The translations under genes were made by a program, and so were the position numbers. Shown here in pieces: positions 1 to 11,765 of a stretch of 64,000 nucleotides of DNA. The stretch is from Adiantum capillus-veneris (Eukaryota; Streptophyta; Polypodiopsida; Polypodiales; Pteridaceae): NCBI GenBank assembly GCA_014529385.2, contig CM043942.1, forward strand, positions 29,200,969-29,264,968. The letters run 5' to 3'. The notes beneath the pieces were generated by a model that did no database searches, had not been told where the DNA came from, and saw nothing but the letters and a program-made list of their open reading frames with translations. Position 1 is the first letter of the stretch; each line of letters begins with the position of its first letter.

Positions 1-1077
1 CTTCGTTTATCTCTCGCTTCATTACTCGACAGAGTCTTAATCGTTATTTTCAGAGATTTTTTTATTTTTATTTTTTTGCACAGAGATTGGGCACCATATG
101 TTGGGCACCCTTCCCTGTTAAGGGTGCAATCCCACAGGGTTTTGGTAGGCCCTCATTCATGGGTCATCATATCCATGCAAAATGAGGCAAGGGCAGGTTC
201 AACAACGGACTAGGTACTCTCAAGTCTGGGGTAGATACGCACAACCCTAGACCATTCAAGAGAAAGACGGCATATTCATGCAAGATACTAACAATCCTAG
301 TTGGTCAACAAGGTCATGGGTTCACAGTTTTATTTCAAACTAACTTGACCTTGAGTTTTTTTTTTCGAGAAGTATATCACAAGCACATGTGATTATGTTT
401 GGACAAAGGAGCAAGGCTCCATCCAAGGATGCTCATGAGCATGGCTTATGTAGCTAGACTAAAGCATTCAAGGTTTCAAAACTTTGCATTTTGTGCTTGG
501 ATTTGCAAATGAAGGGCAAGGCCTACCGAGAATTTGCCATGCACAATGACGTGGACAAGCTCTGCAACATTGGGGACTTCCTTGAGACCGGAAGTAACTA
601 TCAAAATAAAATCCAATAATTCCAAGCAAACAATCTTGCTCCAAAGTGGTCAAGAATCAATGGCAACAATTGGTAAGTTTTCCAATTGCAGTAAACCAAG
701 TACATGCAAGGCCTGTGGCTTGTAAGATAAAGGTATTTGGCAAGGCCGGCCAATTATTACAGTTCGAAGTTTTGGATTTGCTAGGGCATGGCTCCTAGGC
801 AAGTTTTTTCAACTTGTAGATAGAATTGATAAAATCAACCTATTGTCGGCGGCAAGCATGATTCGACAAATTTTTACAATGTGATATCCTACTTGACAAG
901 GTTGGCAATCACCAAGGTTAATTTTCTTTTAGCTTTGTTTAGTACGACAATGCCATAAGATGCACCAAGCAAGTCTCCATGGATTTGTTGGCCATTGATT
1001 TCATTGGCCAGCATCTTTTTTCTATGTCCTCTTTGTGATCACAATCGGAGGGGAAAGCAAGGCTTCCAAGAGCACGG
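1..1077. other. No recognisable gene; AT-rich intergenic sequence
   Basis: No coding frame longer than about 60 codons stands out on either strand, and I see no repeat boundary, tRNA fold or transposon motif. The sequence resembles decayed repeat DNA. Nothing further can be supported. Confidence 0.5.
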
Positions 1078-1178
1078 CTCCATATCTATACATATGCATT
1101 AGGTGCATGCTCACTCCAAAGCATGTACCTCTCCATATCTATACATACGCATTGGGTGCATGGTCACTCCAAAGCGTG
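1078..1178. repeat. Two-copy tandem repeat, 53-bp period
   Basis: The block starting CATATCTATACATA at 1081 recurs at 1134 with a few substitutions. It includes the shared stretch TCACTCCAAAGC. It looks like a simple local duplication with no coding content. Confidence 0.75.
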
Positions 1179-1270
1179 AATAGCTTGCCCTAGGGGGATA
1201 ATTTTGGCGAGCGCTTTTTTGGAATCTGGTGAGCAGATTCCAAAAATATTCTTTCCCCTCTTGTCAACTC

Positions 1271-1292
1271 TCTCTCTCTACCCCCCCCCCCC

Positions 1293-1347
<55 letters not shown>
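1271..1347. repeat. Poly-C run plus CT microsatellite, upstream flank of LINE
   Basis: A run of 23 C (1281-1303) is followed by about 22 CT units ending at 1347. The LINE begins immediately afterwards. Because the same element also ends against a CT tract, this block is probably the left half of a CT-repeat target site. Confidence 0.85.
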
Positions 1348-1350
<3 letters not shown>

Positions 1351-1579
1351 AAACGCAGCCGTTTTTTGACCTAGTAGACAATAGTCCACTCTTTTGATCA
1401 TAACTTCTTCATCCGAACTCCGATTTGGGTGATCTATAGCCTTAATCGAAGAGCACGAAGTCCTCTACGCATTGATGTAAAGACAGAAATTTTCAGAGTT
1501 ATGGAAGGCGTTTCTGTAGCAGCATTTCTGAAGTGAACAGGTTCAACAAAATTGATTCTCATCTCCTATTTTACATACA

Positions 1580-2530
1580 ATGTCTTCCGGCACTCGCAAG
1601 GGTTCTTCTTCTTCAACAAGGTCCACAACCATTGTGGAAAATGATCCAAAATCTCCTAAGTGTGGAGATAACAACACAACCACCCAACCAACGACATCGA
1701 AAACCATGATCATGGCGTACTTGGTATCATTGCAAGAGACCGTAAACAAACAAGGCGAAGACTTACGAGCACTTGCAATGGAGAATGGCACACTAAGGGT
1801 ACTTGTGGTTGAGAATGAGAATCTCAAGAGGACACTTGAGATGCAAACAACACGTTTGATGCAACTTGAAGAGGAAGTCAAGGAATGTAAACGCTCTCTT
1901 GTGGACTTAAATGCTTTGAAGGAGCGGATGAGCAAAGTAGAGCATGACCATGTATTGAAAGAGGAGAAATTTGACACTATGAGCCGGGATGTATGCGACA
2001 TGAAAAATGTATGCACAAACAAGTCTTGGGCTGATGTATGTGGTAGCAATGTGGTTTCTAATTCCTCACTCATGCAAGCTATGGTTCAAACAAAGAATGT
2101 TGAGAATGTGGATGTGGAGGAGTTGAAGGAACGGAAGCGACGTTCCAAGAACATTGTTATTCGTGGAATTCCCGAAGAGAAGTTAGAGACACCTCCTTCT
2201 CTTGCCATTGTTATTGAAGATTTCTTCAAAACCCACTTTGGCATGTCCGGAGTTATGGTCTATGGAGCACATAGAGTGGGGAAGCAAGGAGCTCCTCGCT
2301 CGGGAGAACGGCCAATTGTATGCACCATGCCGGATGAGACCAAGCGAAAGATTATCCTTGATAATAGTTGGATCTATTTGAGGGATACAAAATGTTTTGT
2401 ATGTGAAGATCGCACTATTAAGCAACAAAATATGCGTCGCAAGGCATATGAGGAAAAGAATCATAAAAACAAGGAGATCTCTCATGAAGAAAATGTGCCC
2501 AAGGAGGAGGAAAGTTTCTCAAGCAAATAG
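1580..2530 (+). CDS. LINE ORF1 protein (coiled coil plus RRM-like nucleic-acid chaperone)
   Basis: This is a 316-residue open frame starting at an ATG. Residues about 45-115 form a leucine- and glutamate-rich coiled coil that would mediate trimerisation in L1 ORF1 proteins. From about residue 185, after a basic stretch (ERKRRSKN), comes the RRM-like core with the family signature NIVIRGIPEE. This is followed by a conserved AHRVG segment and a basic C-terminal part rich in Lys and Arg. Plant L1 ORF1 proteins more often carry a CCHC knuckle. None is visible here, so the protein looks closer to the animal/Tx1 style. The frame ends with a single TAG directly upstream of, and in the same frame as, ORF2. 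Confidence 0.85.
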   Translation: MSSGTRKGSSSSTRSTTIVENDPKSPKCGDNNTTTQPTTSKTMIMAYLVSLQETVNKQGEDLRALAMENGTLRVLVVENENLKRTLEMQTTRLMQLEEEVKECKRSLVDLNALKERMSKVEHDHVLKEEKFDTMSRDVCDMKNVCTNKSWADVCGSNVVSNSSLMQAMVQTKNVENVDVEELKERKRRSKNIVIRGIPEEKLETPPSLAIVIEDFFKTHFGMSGVMVYGAHRVGKQGAPRSGERPIVCTMPDETKRKIILDNSWIYLRDTKCFVCEDRTIKQQNMRRKAYEEKNHKNKEISHEENVPKEEESFSSK

Positions 2531-2536
2531 GGATGC

Positions 2537-5500
2537 GTGACCTATGAGACCGAGTTACAATTGAAAATATGCTTTTGGAATTGTAATGGATACCCATGGA
2601 ATGCGGGGGTTGGCATTGATGAACTAACAAGCAAAGCCGATGTTGTACTTCTTGTTGAAACTTGGGAGCATGATACACAAAGGATTAACGGCTTAGAGGA
2701 TTACAATGTACATTCATTGACGTGGTCAAAGAATCTCAAGCAACGAAGAGGACAAGGAGGGTTGGCATGTATGGTTAAGAAAGGATTGGAAGATTTTGTA
2801 TCAATTGTGAAAGATGACAAGTACAAACGTTATGTATGGCTGAAAATTATGACACCAAAAAGAGCACCCATTTTTGTAGCCGGTTGCTACATTCCTCATC
2901 ATGATTCTCCCTTTTATGCTTGCATGGATAGAGATTAACCATTTTCTGATTTGGAAGAGGACATTGCTTATTTCAAAGGTGAAGGTGATGTTATTGTATT
3001 TGGGGATATGAATGCTCGCACAAAAACATTGCAACATGATACTCAACAATTTGATATGCCATACATTTCAAGGGAGTTGGAGGAAGTTCACTTGTATGAT
3101 CGTACTTCAATGGATGAGAAAGAGCCGGATCACTATGGAAAGTTACTTTTACACATGTGTAATAGCACGGGTATGCTCATTGCCAATGGTGTATCTTTGT
3201 GGAGTGGAACCAATGGATTTACATGTAGGAGACATAATGGGGATAGTGTGATTGACTATATGCTACTCTCTGAATCCATCATGTATCGCATAAAGAGTTT
3301 TATGTTTGGTCAATGGACCCCGGAATCCGACCATCGCACCTTATGTATTGAACTTTCATGTGAAGAAGCAACTAAGCATGATAATCTCAGCCAAAGGAAA
3401 GAGAAGTTATCACTATGTATGGATTTCAAACGGGCACCAATGTACATTGAAATGGTTGAGCAAAAATTATGGATGACAAAGCTTCAATGTGATGCACCAT
3501 TGGAAACTAAATGGGAAGCTTTCAAGAAAGCTATTTGTTCTTGTGCGGAAGAATGCTTTGCCATAAAGCATCTCCATGGTATCAACAAAGATAGATCACG
3601 CAAAAGGTGGTTTGATAAAGAATGTCAAGATGCTCGAAAGTCCTTGATAAAGCTTGATGCAACTATGGACAAAGAAAACTATCAAATTCATTTGCATACA
3701 TACAAGGCATTGATTCAAAAGAAGAGAAGAAGATGGGAAGTAAAGCAACAAGAATTTCAAGTCCAAGAAAAGGCACATGCATGTGGAAGATTTTGGAGAA
3801 ACTTGAGAGGCAAGCGGGTTGAGAATTTTGGTAACTTGAGTCTAGTGGATATGTACACACATTGTAGGCAATTATATGAGCAAGCAAATACTGAAAAAAT
3901 TCCATTTTATGGTTCACTCCCATGTATGCCGTCTTTTTTTACTATTGAGGATGTATGCGGTGGGCTTGAAAAGTTGTCCACTCGCAAAGCGGGAGATCTT
4001 CAAGGTATCAAGCCGGAGATGATCAAATGGACGGGAGATTTTACCCATGAGTGGATGTGTGATATGTTCAACCTTGCACTTCAACATGGTATGCCTTATG
4101 ATTGGAGTACTAATTGGGTTAAGCCTTTGCATAAAGGAGGGGATGTAAAGAATGTAAGCAACTACCGGACTATAATGATTGGGTCTCTTATGGCAAAGTT
4201 GTTTGGGTGCATAATGGAGATGAAATTGAGTGATTGGGCTGAAGAGAATGACAAGCGTGCAAAGGGACAAGCGGGTTTTCGTTGATGCCATAGCACCATT
4301 GATCATCTTGTCACTCTTCGTGCTCTCATGGAGGAAAGTCCGTTGAAAGGCAAGCGATTGTATTGTTGTTTTGTGGACTTTAAGAAAGCCTTTGATATGA
4401 TTCCACGTAACAATTTGTGGAGAAGGATGGAAGAACTCCAGGTGCCAAGTGAGTTTATGCTTGCGGTTTCTCGAATCTATGAGAAGGTGATTTGTCAATT
4501 GCGCATGGGAAGAGAAATTTTAGAAATTTTTGTAACCACTGTTGGGGTTAAACAAGGATGTCCATTGTCACCAACTCTCTTTGGTCTATGCATCGATCAA
4601 TTGGAACAAATGGTACTTGACTTTATGCAAGAAGAAGGCATTGAAGAGGTCACTATTTGCAATGCGGTAATCATGCTTTTGTTGTATGCGGATGATGTAG
4701 TGCTTCTATCACACACTTTAGAAGATGCACAAAAGCTTATGGTTGTCCTTGAGAACTTTTGCTTGCATAGTGGACTGATTGTAAATGAATCCAAAACAAA
4801 GGTTATGCTTGTGAAAACCAACCATAAGGAGAAGCCATGCATTGTGTACAACAACGAGACACTTGAAGTTGTTGAGAGCTTTAAGTACCTTGGCCTTGAG
4901 GTTCCATCCAATCACAAGTGGCATGAATGTGCTATGCGTCGTTTGGAAGCGGGAAAGAGAGCATATTATGCATTTGAGAACATGTGTAATGCGGGAAACA
5001 TCAAGTGTTGGGTTCTCAAGAAGTATCTTTTTGATGCATTGGTGACACCGGTTCTTCTTTATGGAGTTGAAGTGTGGGGCGGGAGCATCTCAAAGTCTAC
5101 TTGGAAAGAGTTTGAGAATGTCCAAAAGCGTTTTCTTACAAACTTTCTCCAAGTTAAGACACAAACACCATATATGCTCCTACTTCTTGAGTCAGGATCT
5201 CTTCCAATTGAGGTTATGGGCATGGAAAGGGTTGTGGAGTACATGATAAAGATGCGTAAAAACCCCTCACATCGACTTCCTGCAATTGCATGGGAAGCAA
5301 GCAAAAAAGTTCAAAAGACGCATAAAAGCAAGATCTTGAGCACGGGATGGATGCAAGACATAAAGAAGTGGTTTGGGAGATGGGATGCATTACACTTGCT
5401 ACATGATGCTTCAATTGACTCTCAAGTGAATGAAGCTTTTCTACAACGCCAATGTATTACGGCTTGGGAGAAATCCGGTGGGTCACACTTCATACATTAC

Positions 5501-5929
5501 ACCACCTATATTGCCCCCAACTACAAAACCATGTTCTTCGCTGAGAGAGGAAACCGTACTCACACTTACATGCTTGAGCCTATTCCCTTGTCCGCGATAC
5601 GCACTATCGCAGCAATTCGGCTTAGCTCCCATTTCCTTCGATGCGAGATAGGGCGTTGGGGCAATGGAGAAGAGTCAAATCGATTGTGCACATTATGCTC
5701 ACTGCAAGTTCGAGAGTCTGAGTACCACACACTACTAGAGTGCTCAGCTTTTGATCACATCCGAACTTGCTTCTCTCACATTTTCAGCCATAACTTAGAC
5801 CTACACACTTTCCTCTCCCAGCCAAAGTGTGGGCTCTCCATTGCGACTCTCATCACTACAATTTTGGAGCATCGAGAGTCACTCATCAGCCATACACATA
5901 CTGCATCACATGTAACTTTGGTCCCATAG
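2537..5929 (+). pseudogene. LINE ORF2: APE-type endonuclease, reverse transcriptase, zinc finger (three stops)
   Basis: The ORF encodes the enzymatic protein of the LINE. An exo-endo-phosphatase endonuclease lies at 2537-3350, with CFWNCNG at its start, the catalytic Glu in LVETWEH, FGDMNAR and SDHRTL. The reverse transcriptase spans about 3960-4900, with VDFKKAFDMI, VKQGCPLSP and the catalytic YADD at about 4684. A C-terminal cysteine-histidine finger (CTLC through LLEC) lies near 5690-5750. The frame is interrupted by TAA at 2936-2938 and TGA at 4283-4285. Both are in the same frame, so only point mutations are involved. No ATG lies between the ORF1 stop and the endonuclease. The final stop overlaps the conserved 3' tail. 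Confidence 0.9.
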
Positions 5930-5961
5930 GTCATATTTGACCTCCGAGGACGATAATAAAA

Positions 5962-5964
<3 letters not shown>
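5917..5964 (+). other. Conserved LINE 3' tail
   Basis: The segment TTTGGTCCCATAGGTCATAT, then GACCTCCGAGGACGATAATA, runs straight into a CT tract. Nearly the same 45 bases end the ORF1-only element at 8130 and the reversed LINE at 12667. It is likely the 3' signal read by the reverse transcriptase to start target-primed synthesis. That function is inferred from family biology. Confidence 0.8.

Positions 5965-6057
<93 letters not shown>
5965..6057. repeat. CT microsatellite, downstream flank of LINE
   Basis: About 46 CT units with one interruption near 6021. They follow the LINE 3' tail with no poly-A between. Confidence 0.95.
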
Positions 6058-6059
<2 letters not shown>

Positions 6060-6360
6060 GATTTTTTTCCTTGTTAAACACACCTCGATCCCACATCGTC
6101 ATCACCATCGCTTTTGCTCCTTTTTTCTCACCCTTGACCCCCTATCGACCTCGGCCTCTCTCTCTCTCTCTCTCTCATTTTTTTCATTGGTAAACACACC
6201 TCAATCCCACATTGTTGTCACCATCGCTTTTGATCCTTTTTTCTCTCCCTTGACCCTCTATTGGCCTTGGCCTCTCTTCTCTCTCTCTCTCTCTCTCTAC
6301 CCTCTAACCCATCCGTCTCTCTCTATCTCTATCTCCCTCTATCTCTCTACCCCCTAATCC

Positions 6361-6394
<34 letters not shown>

Positions 6395-6452
6395 CCCTCT
6401 AGCCCATCCGTCTCTCTCTATCTCTATCTCCCTCTATCTCTCTACCCCCTAA

Positions 6453-6489
<37 letters not shown>

Positions 6490-6547
6490 CCCTCTAACCC
6501 ATCCGTCTCTCTCTATCTCTATCTCCCTCTATCTCTCTACCCCCTAA

Positions 6548-6634
<87 letters not shown>
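6058..6634. repeat. CT-rich minisatellite cluster
   Basis: Two 116-bp tandem units (AAACACACCTC at 6076 and AAACACACCTCA at 6192) are followed by three longer CT units, each carrying CCATCCGTCTC and CCCCCTAATCC. The cluster ends in an 82-base CT run (6553-6634). No coding content is visible. Confidence 0.85.
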
Positions 6635-6635
<1 letters not shown>

Positions 6636-8126
6636 ACCCTAGACTTCTTCCTTCCACAGGTCTTCCCCCGGGCGATGGACAGCCCTATGGGGGGGTGTTA
6701 AGGCATAGCCTTTCCCTTCCTATCTCTCAAGCTTGGCGAGAGCTCCGCAAGCAGGCACCGCTTGAACGCTTTCCTAGTAGCCTTGTGTACCCAACAGAAG
6801 TCTGGAACAGCTTTCTCGACAAGCAACTGCGTGAGTGAGCAGGTCCAACAGGCAGTACTAGTTCTACTGAGCAGCAAGCCCGAATATGCCGACATTGCCA
6901 TGTGCACCCGACAGTAGGCCTGTAATAACTGCTTGCTCGACAACTAAGTGCGTGAGTGAGTGGTACTAGTTCTACTGATCTGTAGGCTCAAAAATCCGGA
7001 CATTGCCTGCGCAACCTGGCTCAGCAGTTTTGAGCTCAGGTGATTATATTGGAGCATCAGTACGATGACTGAGTTGCATCAGTAGATGCCCATCCAATTA
7101 GTGGAACCCTTCAAAGAAAACACAGGCCTGGGTAAGCAACCGCTCCGAGATGATGTCCACACCAACTCCCCCTTTGCGTAGGAGCTTTCTTGCGGTGGTA
7201 GCACCTAGGAAGGATCCTCTCACCCATCAGGACGCAAGAATCTGAGCCCTTGAGGCCCAATTCAGGAACTCATTGGGGAAAATGTTTCTCTCAAGCAACA
7301 CCTACAAAAGCTTGAGAATGCTAAAGAAACAGAGAGTCAAGCTCTCCTACTGAAAGCACAAGAGGTGGAAACATCCCTCAACGAATCCGTGTTGATGGTC
7401 CAGAAGGAACTCCACGAAGTAACCCATGGCATCACGAAGAAAATTGACATCGAGCTACAGGCGGCTCTTCATAAGGAACGCCAGCTACAAGAATCCCTTG
7501 GTCTCAAAGTTAGGATTGGGGGACTCCCATCACCATGGTGTACCGTCGAGGATACTCTAGAAGAACCGATCTTCAAGCTCAATGACATACTTCAACCAAT
7601 CACCATCGACCCCAGCGGAGTCTCTTGGATCAACGATACAAATAGGCACTTGCCACCCGAGCAATGCATCCTTACTCTCAAGGACAAAGAAGAGTGTTTG
7701 AGGTTGTTACGTCAATCTCGCCTCCTCAAGGGAATGAAGCTTTGTATTGCCGAGGAATTAACGACAAACCAACTCAAACTCAAAGCAAGAAAACTCAAAA
7801 AGATGCACGACGCTCGCAAACAAGGCAAATGGGAAGTCTATCAAAATGGACGGGCTATCATCCAAGATTTTTGAACTTCGAAGAAGACCCCGCTGCAATC
7901 AGATGAAGATATCTTTTAGGTTTATCTTTTATGTTTCTTTTTAGCCCTCCTTATTCTTTTCTTATGTCAATTGGTTAGTGCATCCCTAAATATGATTTCC
8001 CAAAAGCTAGATTCTACCATCCAATCTATACCCTACCCAAATGAGTTGTATCAATCATATGAGGGAGCCAGTTTGTAATGTTTTATTTGGTCCCATAGGT
8101 CATATTTGACCTTCAAGGATGATACT

Positions 8127-8130
<4 letters not shown>
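6635..8130 (+). mobile_element. ORF1-only non-autonomous LINE (HAL1-like) between CT tracts
   Basis: The 1.5-kb unit starts directly after a CT tract and ends, via the same tail as the full LINE (8086-8130), directly before another CT tract. Its only coding content is an ORF1-type protein (7254-7874). There is no endonuclease or reverse transcriptase. By analogy with mammalian HAL1 elements it would be copied by the enzymes of the full-length LINE, recognised through the common tail. The 5' half (6635-7250) has no convincing frame and no similarity to the 5' end of copy 1 that I can see. Confidence 0.7.
7254..7874 (+). pseudogene. Diverged LINE ORF1-like protein
   Basis: The frame is open for 206 codons but has no obvious initiating ATG, so its 5' end is probably frameshifted or lost. 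The first 85 codons are rich in Glu, Gln, Leu and Lys with coiled-coil character. Then follows an RRM-like part (LKVRIGGLPSP at about 7504, CILTLKDKEECLRLL at about 7668). The C-terminal part, LTTNQLKLKARKLKKMHDAR, matches the pattern of ORF1 C-terminal domains. It differs clearly from the ORF1 of copy 1, so the shared part of the two elements is mainly the 3' tail. Confidence 0.65.

Positions 8131-8184
<54 letters not shown>
8131..8184. repeat. CT microsatellite after the ORF1-only element
   Basis: Twenty-seven CT units directly abut the LINE-type tail ending at 8130. Confidence 0.95.
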
Positions 8185-8186
<2 letters not shown>

Positions 8187-8223
8187 AAGTATATACCTAA
8201 ATCAATTTACATCAAGATAAGTG

Positions 8224-8736
8224 CTAACAAAAAGAGAGACTAAAAGATTTGTAACCCAAGATAATCCAAAACATCTTTGCCAAAGGTCCAATTCCTAGCC
8301 AATCTATATCAACTTCTCCAGCTACAATACATGGTGAAAAATGTGTCACAAAATTGTACAATCTTGGGAAACACTCTAAGTTTAGATACGTGCGTTCACA
8401 GCTAAGAGCATTGTAGACATGTACTTTTCTTAGCACGGGTTGATGTATGAACATGTTTTCATTTTTGCTCAATCCAAGAACTCTCAAGAAAATGAAGTAC
8501 AAGTTCTTGCAAGACAAATAAGATTCTTTCTTGGCCTCCCTATCGATGAAATCAAAGAATGTGCGATAGGGCTCATCCTTGATGTGCACCTCATACACCC
8601 ACACATGTCCATCTTCTGCGTGATGCTCAACCTTGAAGACTTCATGTGCTTTGTCTACAATGCATTTCTCTTCAACCACCTTAGCATTTAAACAAAGAGC
8701 GAGATCAATTTTCTTAGCTGCCCCATGGAAGTCCAA
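8224..8736 (-). pseudogene. SWIM-like C-terminal block
   Basis: The 170-codon frame contains REAKKESYLSCKNLYFIFLR followed by VLGLSKNENMFIHQPVL. This spacing matches the end of SWIM zinc fingers (CxCxnCxH) in transposon proteins. The expected first CxC pair and the final His are degraded, the latter to Asn in CKN. The protein runs on for about 60 residues without further recognisable motifs. Confidence 0.45.
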
Positions 8737-9355
8737 AATTTGACTATTATGCCATTTCTTAGTATTGAACCACTCCTACTTGCTTTTGTTGAAGTGGAAG
8801 AGGAATCACCTCCACCCTTGGGAGGAGTTCACATTGTTGTTGCACTCTCTCAATCTCTTCTAACTGTCTCCACTTGAAATCCTCCTTCAAGTAGTACCTC
8901 AATTTCTTCATCTATGAGATTTGTTCCTAGATCAACCGGCCAAGTTGTTGGAGGAGGAGTTGGCCTTGGTTCTATATTATGATTGACCACATAGCAATGA
9001 ATAACATGTCTGGGACCGAACCAAAACCATTGTTTCAGTAGCCCATTTGGATGTTTTCTATACCCCTCAAAGGATGGTGCAAGGAGTCCCTTTACTACAT
9101 GCCACAATATTTTGTCCACATAGTTTTCTATCGTTGCAGGTGCCACTACATGTCACACGACTATTGATAGGGATTCTTATGATTGCCCACATAGCTTCAT
9201 TGACCTTTCGTTCCAAAACACAAAAAATTGTCTTCTCTTTGGAATTCTCACTCCCATCTACTACCTCTGAATCTTGCGTGAAAATGATCTTCCTTGGCCT
9301 TCCATGTGTTGAGCAGTCTCATGCTTTTGCATTGTACTCTAATCTATCTGTTGAT

Positions 9356-10493
9356 TCACACAATTGATGGTCCTCGCTTTTGCCAAACGGTTTCTTTGTC
9401 TCCTTCAAGAGAGGTGTGAGCTTTATACATGGGTGTTCCAGATGTAGCCTCATTTACTACTCTTATCACTTGTGTTGGACTAGAGGAAACTCTTTTTTTG
9501 AGCCTCTCTAGTGAAGGACCCTTTTCAATATGTTTGCCTTGAGAGTAAGCAATTTCCTTCATGCTTTGTAGTATTGCATTTGTCATATCTGAAGTACATG
9601 CACCATACAATGAGATTTTTCTTTTGAACCCTTCGCCTGCAAGCCAGTTACCATGCTTGCTCTCAACCAAGTTGGTTCTTGGAGTGTTCTCCCCATCCAC
9701 ACTTCTCTCTATTACTGAAATGATTCCCCCTCAATGTGCAATACCACCTCCAACCAACTCAACGAAGAGTCCATTGTAGAGATGTTTTTATCCATGCAAT
9801 TTTTATTTTACCACCATTGTCAAAGTAGACGAGACTCCACTGCAATTGCCTCTTTAGAGGGGGCTAGACGTCACTTTTGGACATGTCTTTGTGATTTTGT
9901 TGAGATGAAGAGACAATATACTTTGTGGTGTGTGCGACCATGCTTTGTTTCCAATGAAAAAGGCAAGACTCTCTTGATGTTGTAGAACATTAAACGTTGT
10001 GCAAACTGCATTCCGGTTGCCTTGAGCTTCGTCCACCATGAATCCATTGAAATCCACTCTCTCACATCCATGACCCTCCATAAATTCATTTATGCACTGC
10101 CAAAAAAGAATTTGTGCTTCCATGTCTTCCTCTTTCATCTCACAAGTTGCACTAGTGAGGAGATCATGCATGCTTCAACATAAGACAAGCACATTAGTAA
10201 ACATGTTGCTCGTTGTTTCTTAAGATATGCCAGAATTTTGAAATATGTTCCTAAGACAACAAACCCTGGATCATAAACATGGCATGCCATGGTCACCCAA
10301 TGCGCCACTCAATGAATGTGATCAAACTGCACCCAAGCGTGCCAAAGATGTTTAGGTCCAATCCAAATGCAGGACCAACTGTAGACATCCTAAACACAAA
10401 GCATCGTTCCCCTTCTACTCCTTGCCCCGGGAACTTGCTTTTGTGGAAAAAATTATATGTGCAATCTCTTTTTAGGCACAATAAGGAGTCCAC
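9356..10493 (-). pseudogene. MULE-like transposase core remnants
   Basis: The block at 10171-9854 contains the phrase DFNGFMVDEAQGNRNAV, which fits the second catalytic Asp region of MULE-type transposases (a hydrophobic strand ending in Asp before a helix). The block at 9700-9356 contains NLVESKHGNWL, fitting the third catalytic Glu and following helix. At least two frame changes separate the parts, so the gene is not functional as read. Confidence 0.5.
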
Positions 10494-10611
10494 ACCAAAG
10501 CTCTCCTTTATTGGCCATTCCTAGTTGCAGCCACGGACCTTTGAAACTTGTATTTCACAGTTAAATTACTTTAAAATATTATGTCCAAACAAGAGAAACA
10601 TGTTAGCATCC

Positions 10612-11040
10612 TCACCAATTTTCCTCCATCAAGGGACCTATAACCTTAGCAACATTTAGAAATTCTTTCTTATCAAGTACATGGCTAGAGCCCCCCTCTT
10701 GCATCAAAGTTATTGTCACAATTTCCTTTGCCACACATATTTGTACCTTTCTTGTGCCTGCATGTCTATCCACACTAAGAACTCGTGCAACCATTTCTTT
10801 GGTTTTATCGGTGAGCCCTTTTGATGACTCATGTCTCATGTCATGTTGGTGAGTTCCTTGATGTACCATTAATCTACTCATGCTCTCATCCCTTGGCATG
10901 ACATAATATACGAAACAATCACACGTACACAAACAAATTGGCGGTTGATCGCAATAGTGGCAAGTAAGCTTGTCACCAAGTCCGTTGCAAAACTCACCCA
11001 TGCAAGGTAATTTTAGCATGATGCCATTGAAATGCGTCAT
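10612..11040 (-). pseudogene. Zinc-binding N-terminal part of MULE-like transposase
   Basis: The 142-codon frame has several Cys and His residues (CHYC, CLCTC), the phrase YYVMPRDESMSRLMVHQGTH and then HQHDMRHESSKGLTDK. This is similar in pattern to the N-terminal DNA-binding part of transposases of this type. It lies between the DGNH block and the catalytic core, in the same orientation. Confidence 0.45.
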
Positions 11041-11765
11041 GTTTGACTTCCCAAATTAAAAAATTTGGGACAACTTTCATTGAGACATTTTTAGAGCACG
11101 CGCACACTAATTTTTGCAACATGCTCTAGGAAATGCCATATTTGAGGTTTGTGGTTTGGTCTAATGGTGTGGATCATACTTATGTTCCATAGCATCCATT
11201 GGATGAAGCTTTCCTAAGGTCGGTGGAAATTCAGACACCATGTTATCATTGTATACCTTAGGTATTTCCGACACTTGTTAAATTTCCACTATCTTTGAAA
11301 GAAGCTTTGTCAAAGTATTGGGCTTGGTCATTGCATTAAAAAATGACAAAATGCTATTCATAATCCTTACGTCAATAGAGTTTTGCAATGTTTGCTCTCC
11401 AAATTCAATGGATACATTGCATTGAACTCTTCCTGCAGTACAAATTTCCAAATTATTCGCATAGTCCAAAAAAACCCCCATATGCTTACCTAATGCATGT
11501 GTATTATAAATTTACAATTACCTTCCACAGTAGTTGCACTAGCAAAGACATAGATAGTCTAAGCTATTTTGAACACTTCATTGTCGTCCCATGAAGTGCC
11601 CTATAAGCTTTCACCCTATCTTCTTCATTGAATGTGTCCAATAAGAACTGTGGGTCCGCAAGTGCTAATTTTTGCATCATAAATATTTTGTGCGCAATGG
11701 TGTGAGGCACATGGACTCGTGTCACCCTAGTTTTAAATGAAACATTATATTAACAATTGATAATA

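Larger units (their letters stand above)
1348..5964 (+). mobile_element. Near full-length non-LTR retrotransposon (LINE), copy 1
   Basis: This 4.6-kb element has ORF1 (coiled coil plus RRM-like domain) and ORF2 (endonuclease, reverse transcriptase, C-terminal zinc finger), as in L1/Tx1-type LINEs that copy themselves by target-primed reverse transcription. It lacks LTRs. It lies exactly between a CT microsatellite (ending 1347) and another CT microsatellite (from 5965). The 5' part (1348-1579) is a short leader. The 3' end is a compact tail sharing sequence with two other insertions in the window (8086-8130 and, reversed, 12667-12715). Only three in-frame stops interrupt about 1450 codons, so it is recently dead or nearly intact. 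Confidence 0.9.

Noticed and set aside
5776-6452. Arg-Glu and Ser-Leu repeat frames
   Set aside because: They arise from CT microsatellites and minisatellites after the LINE.
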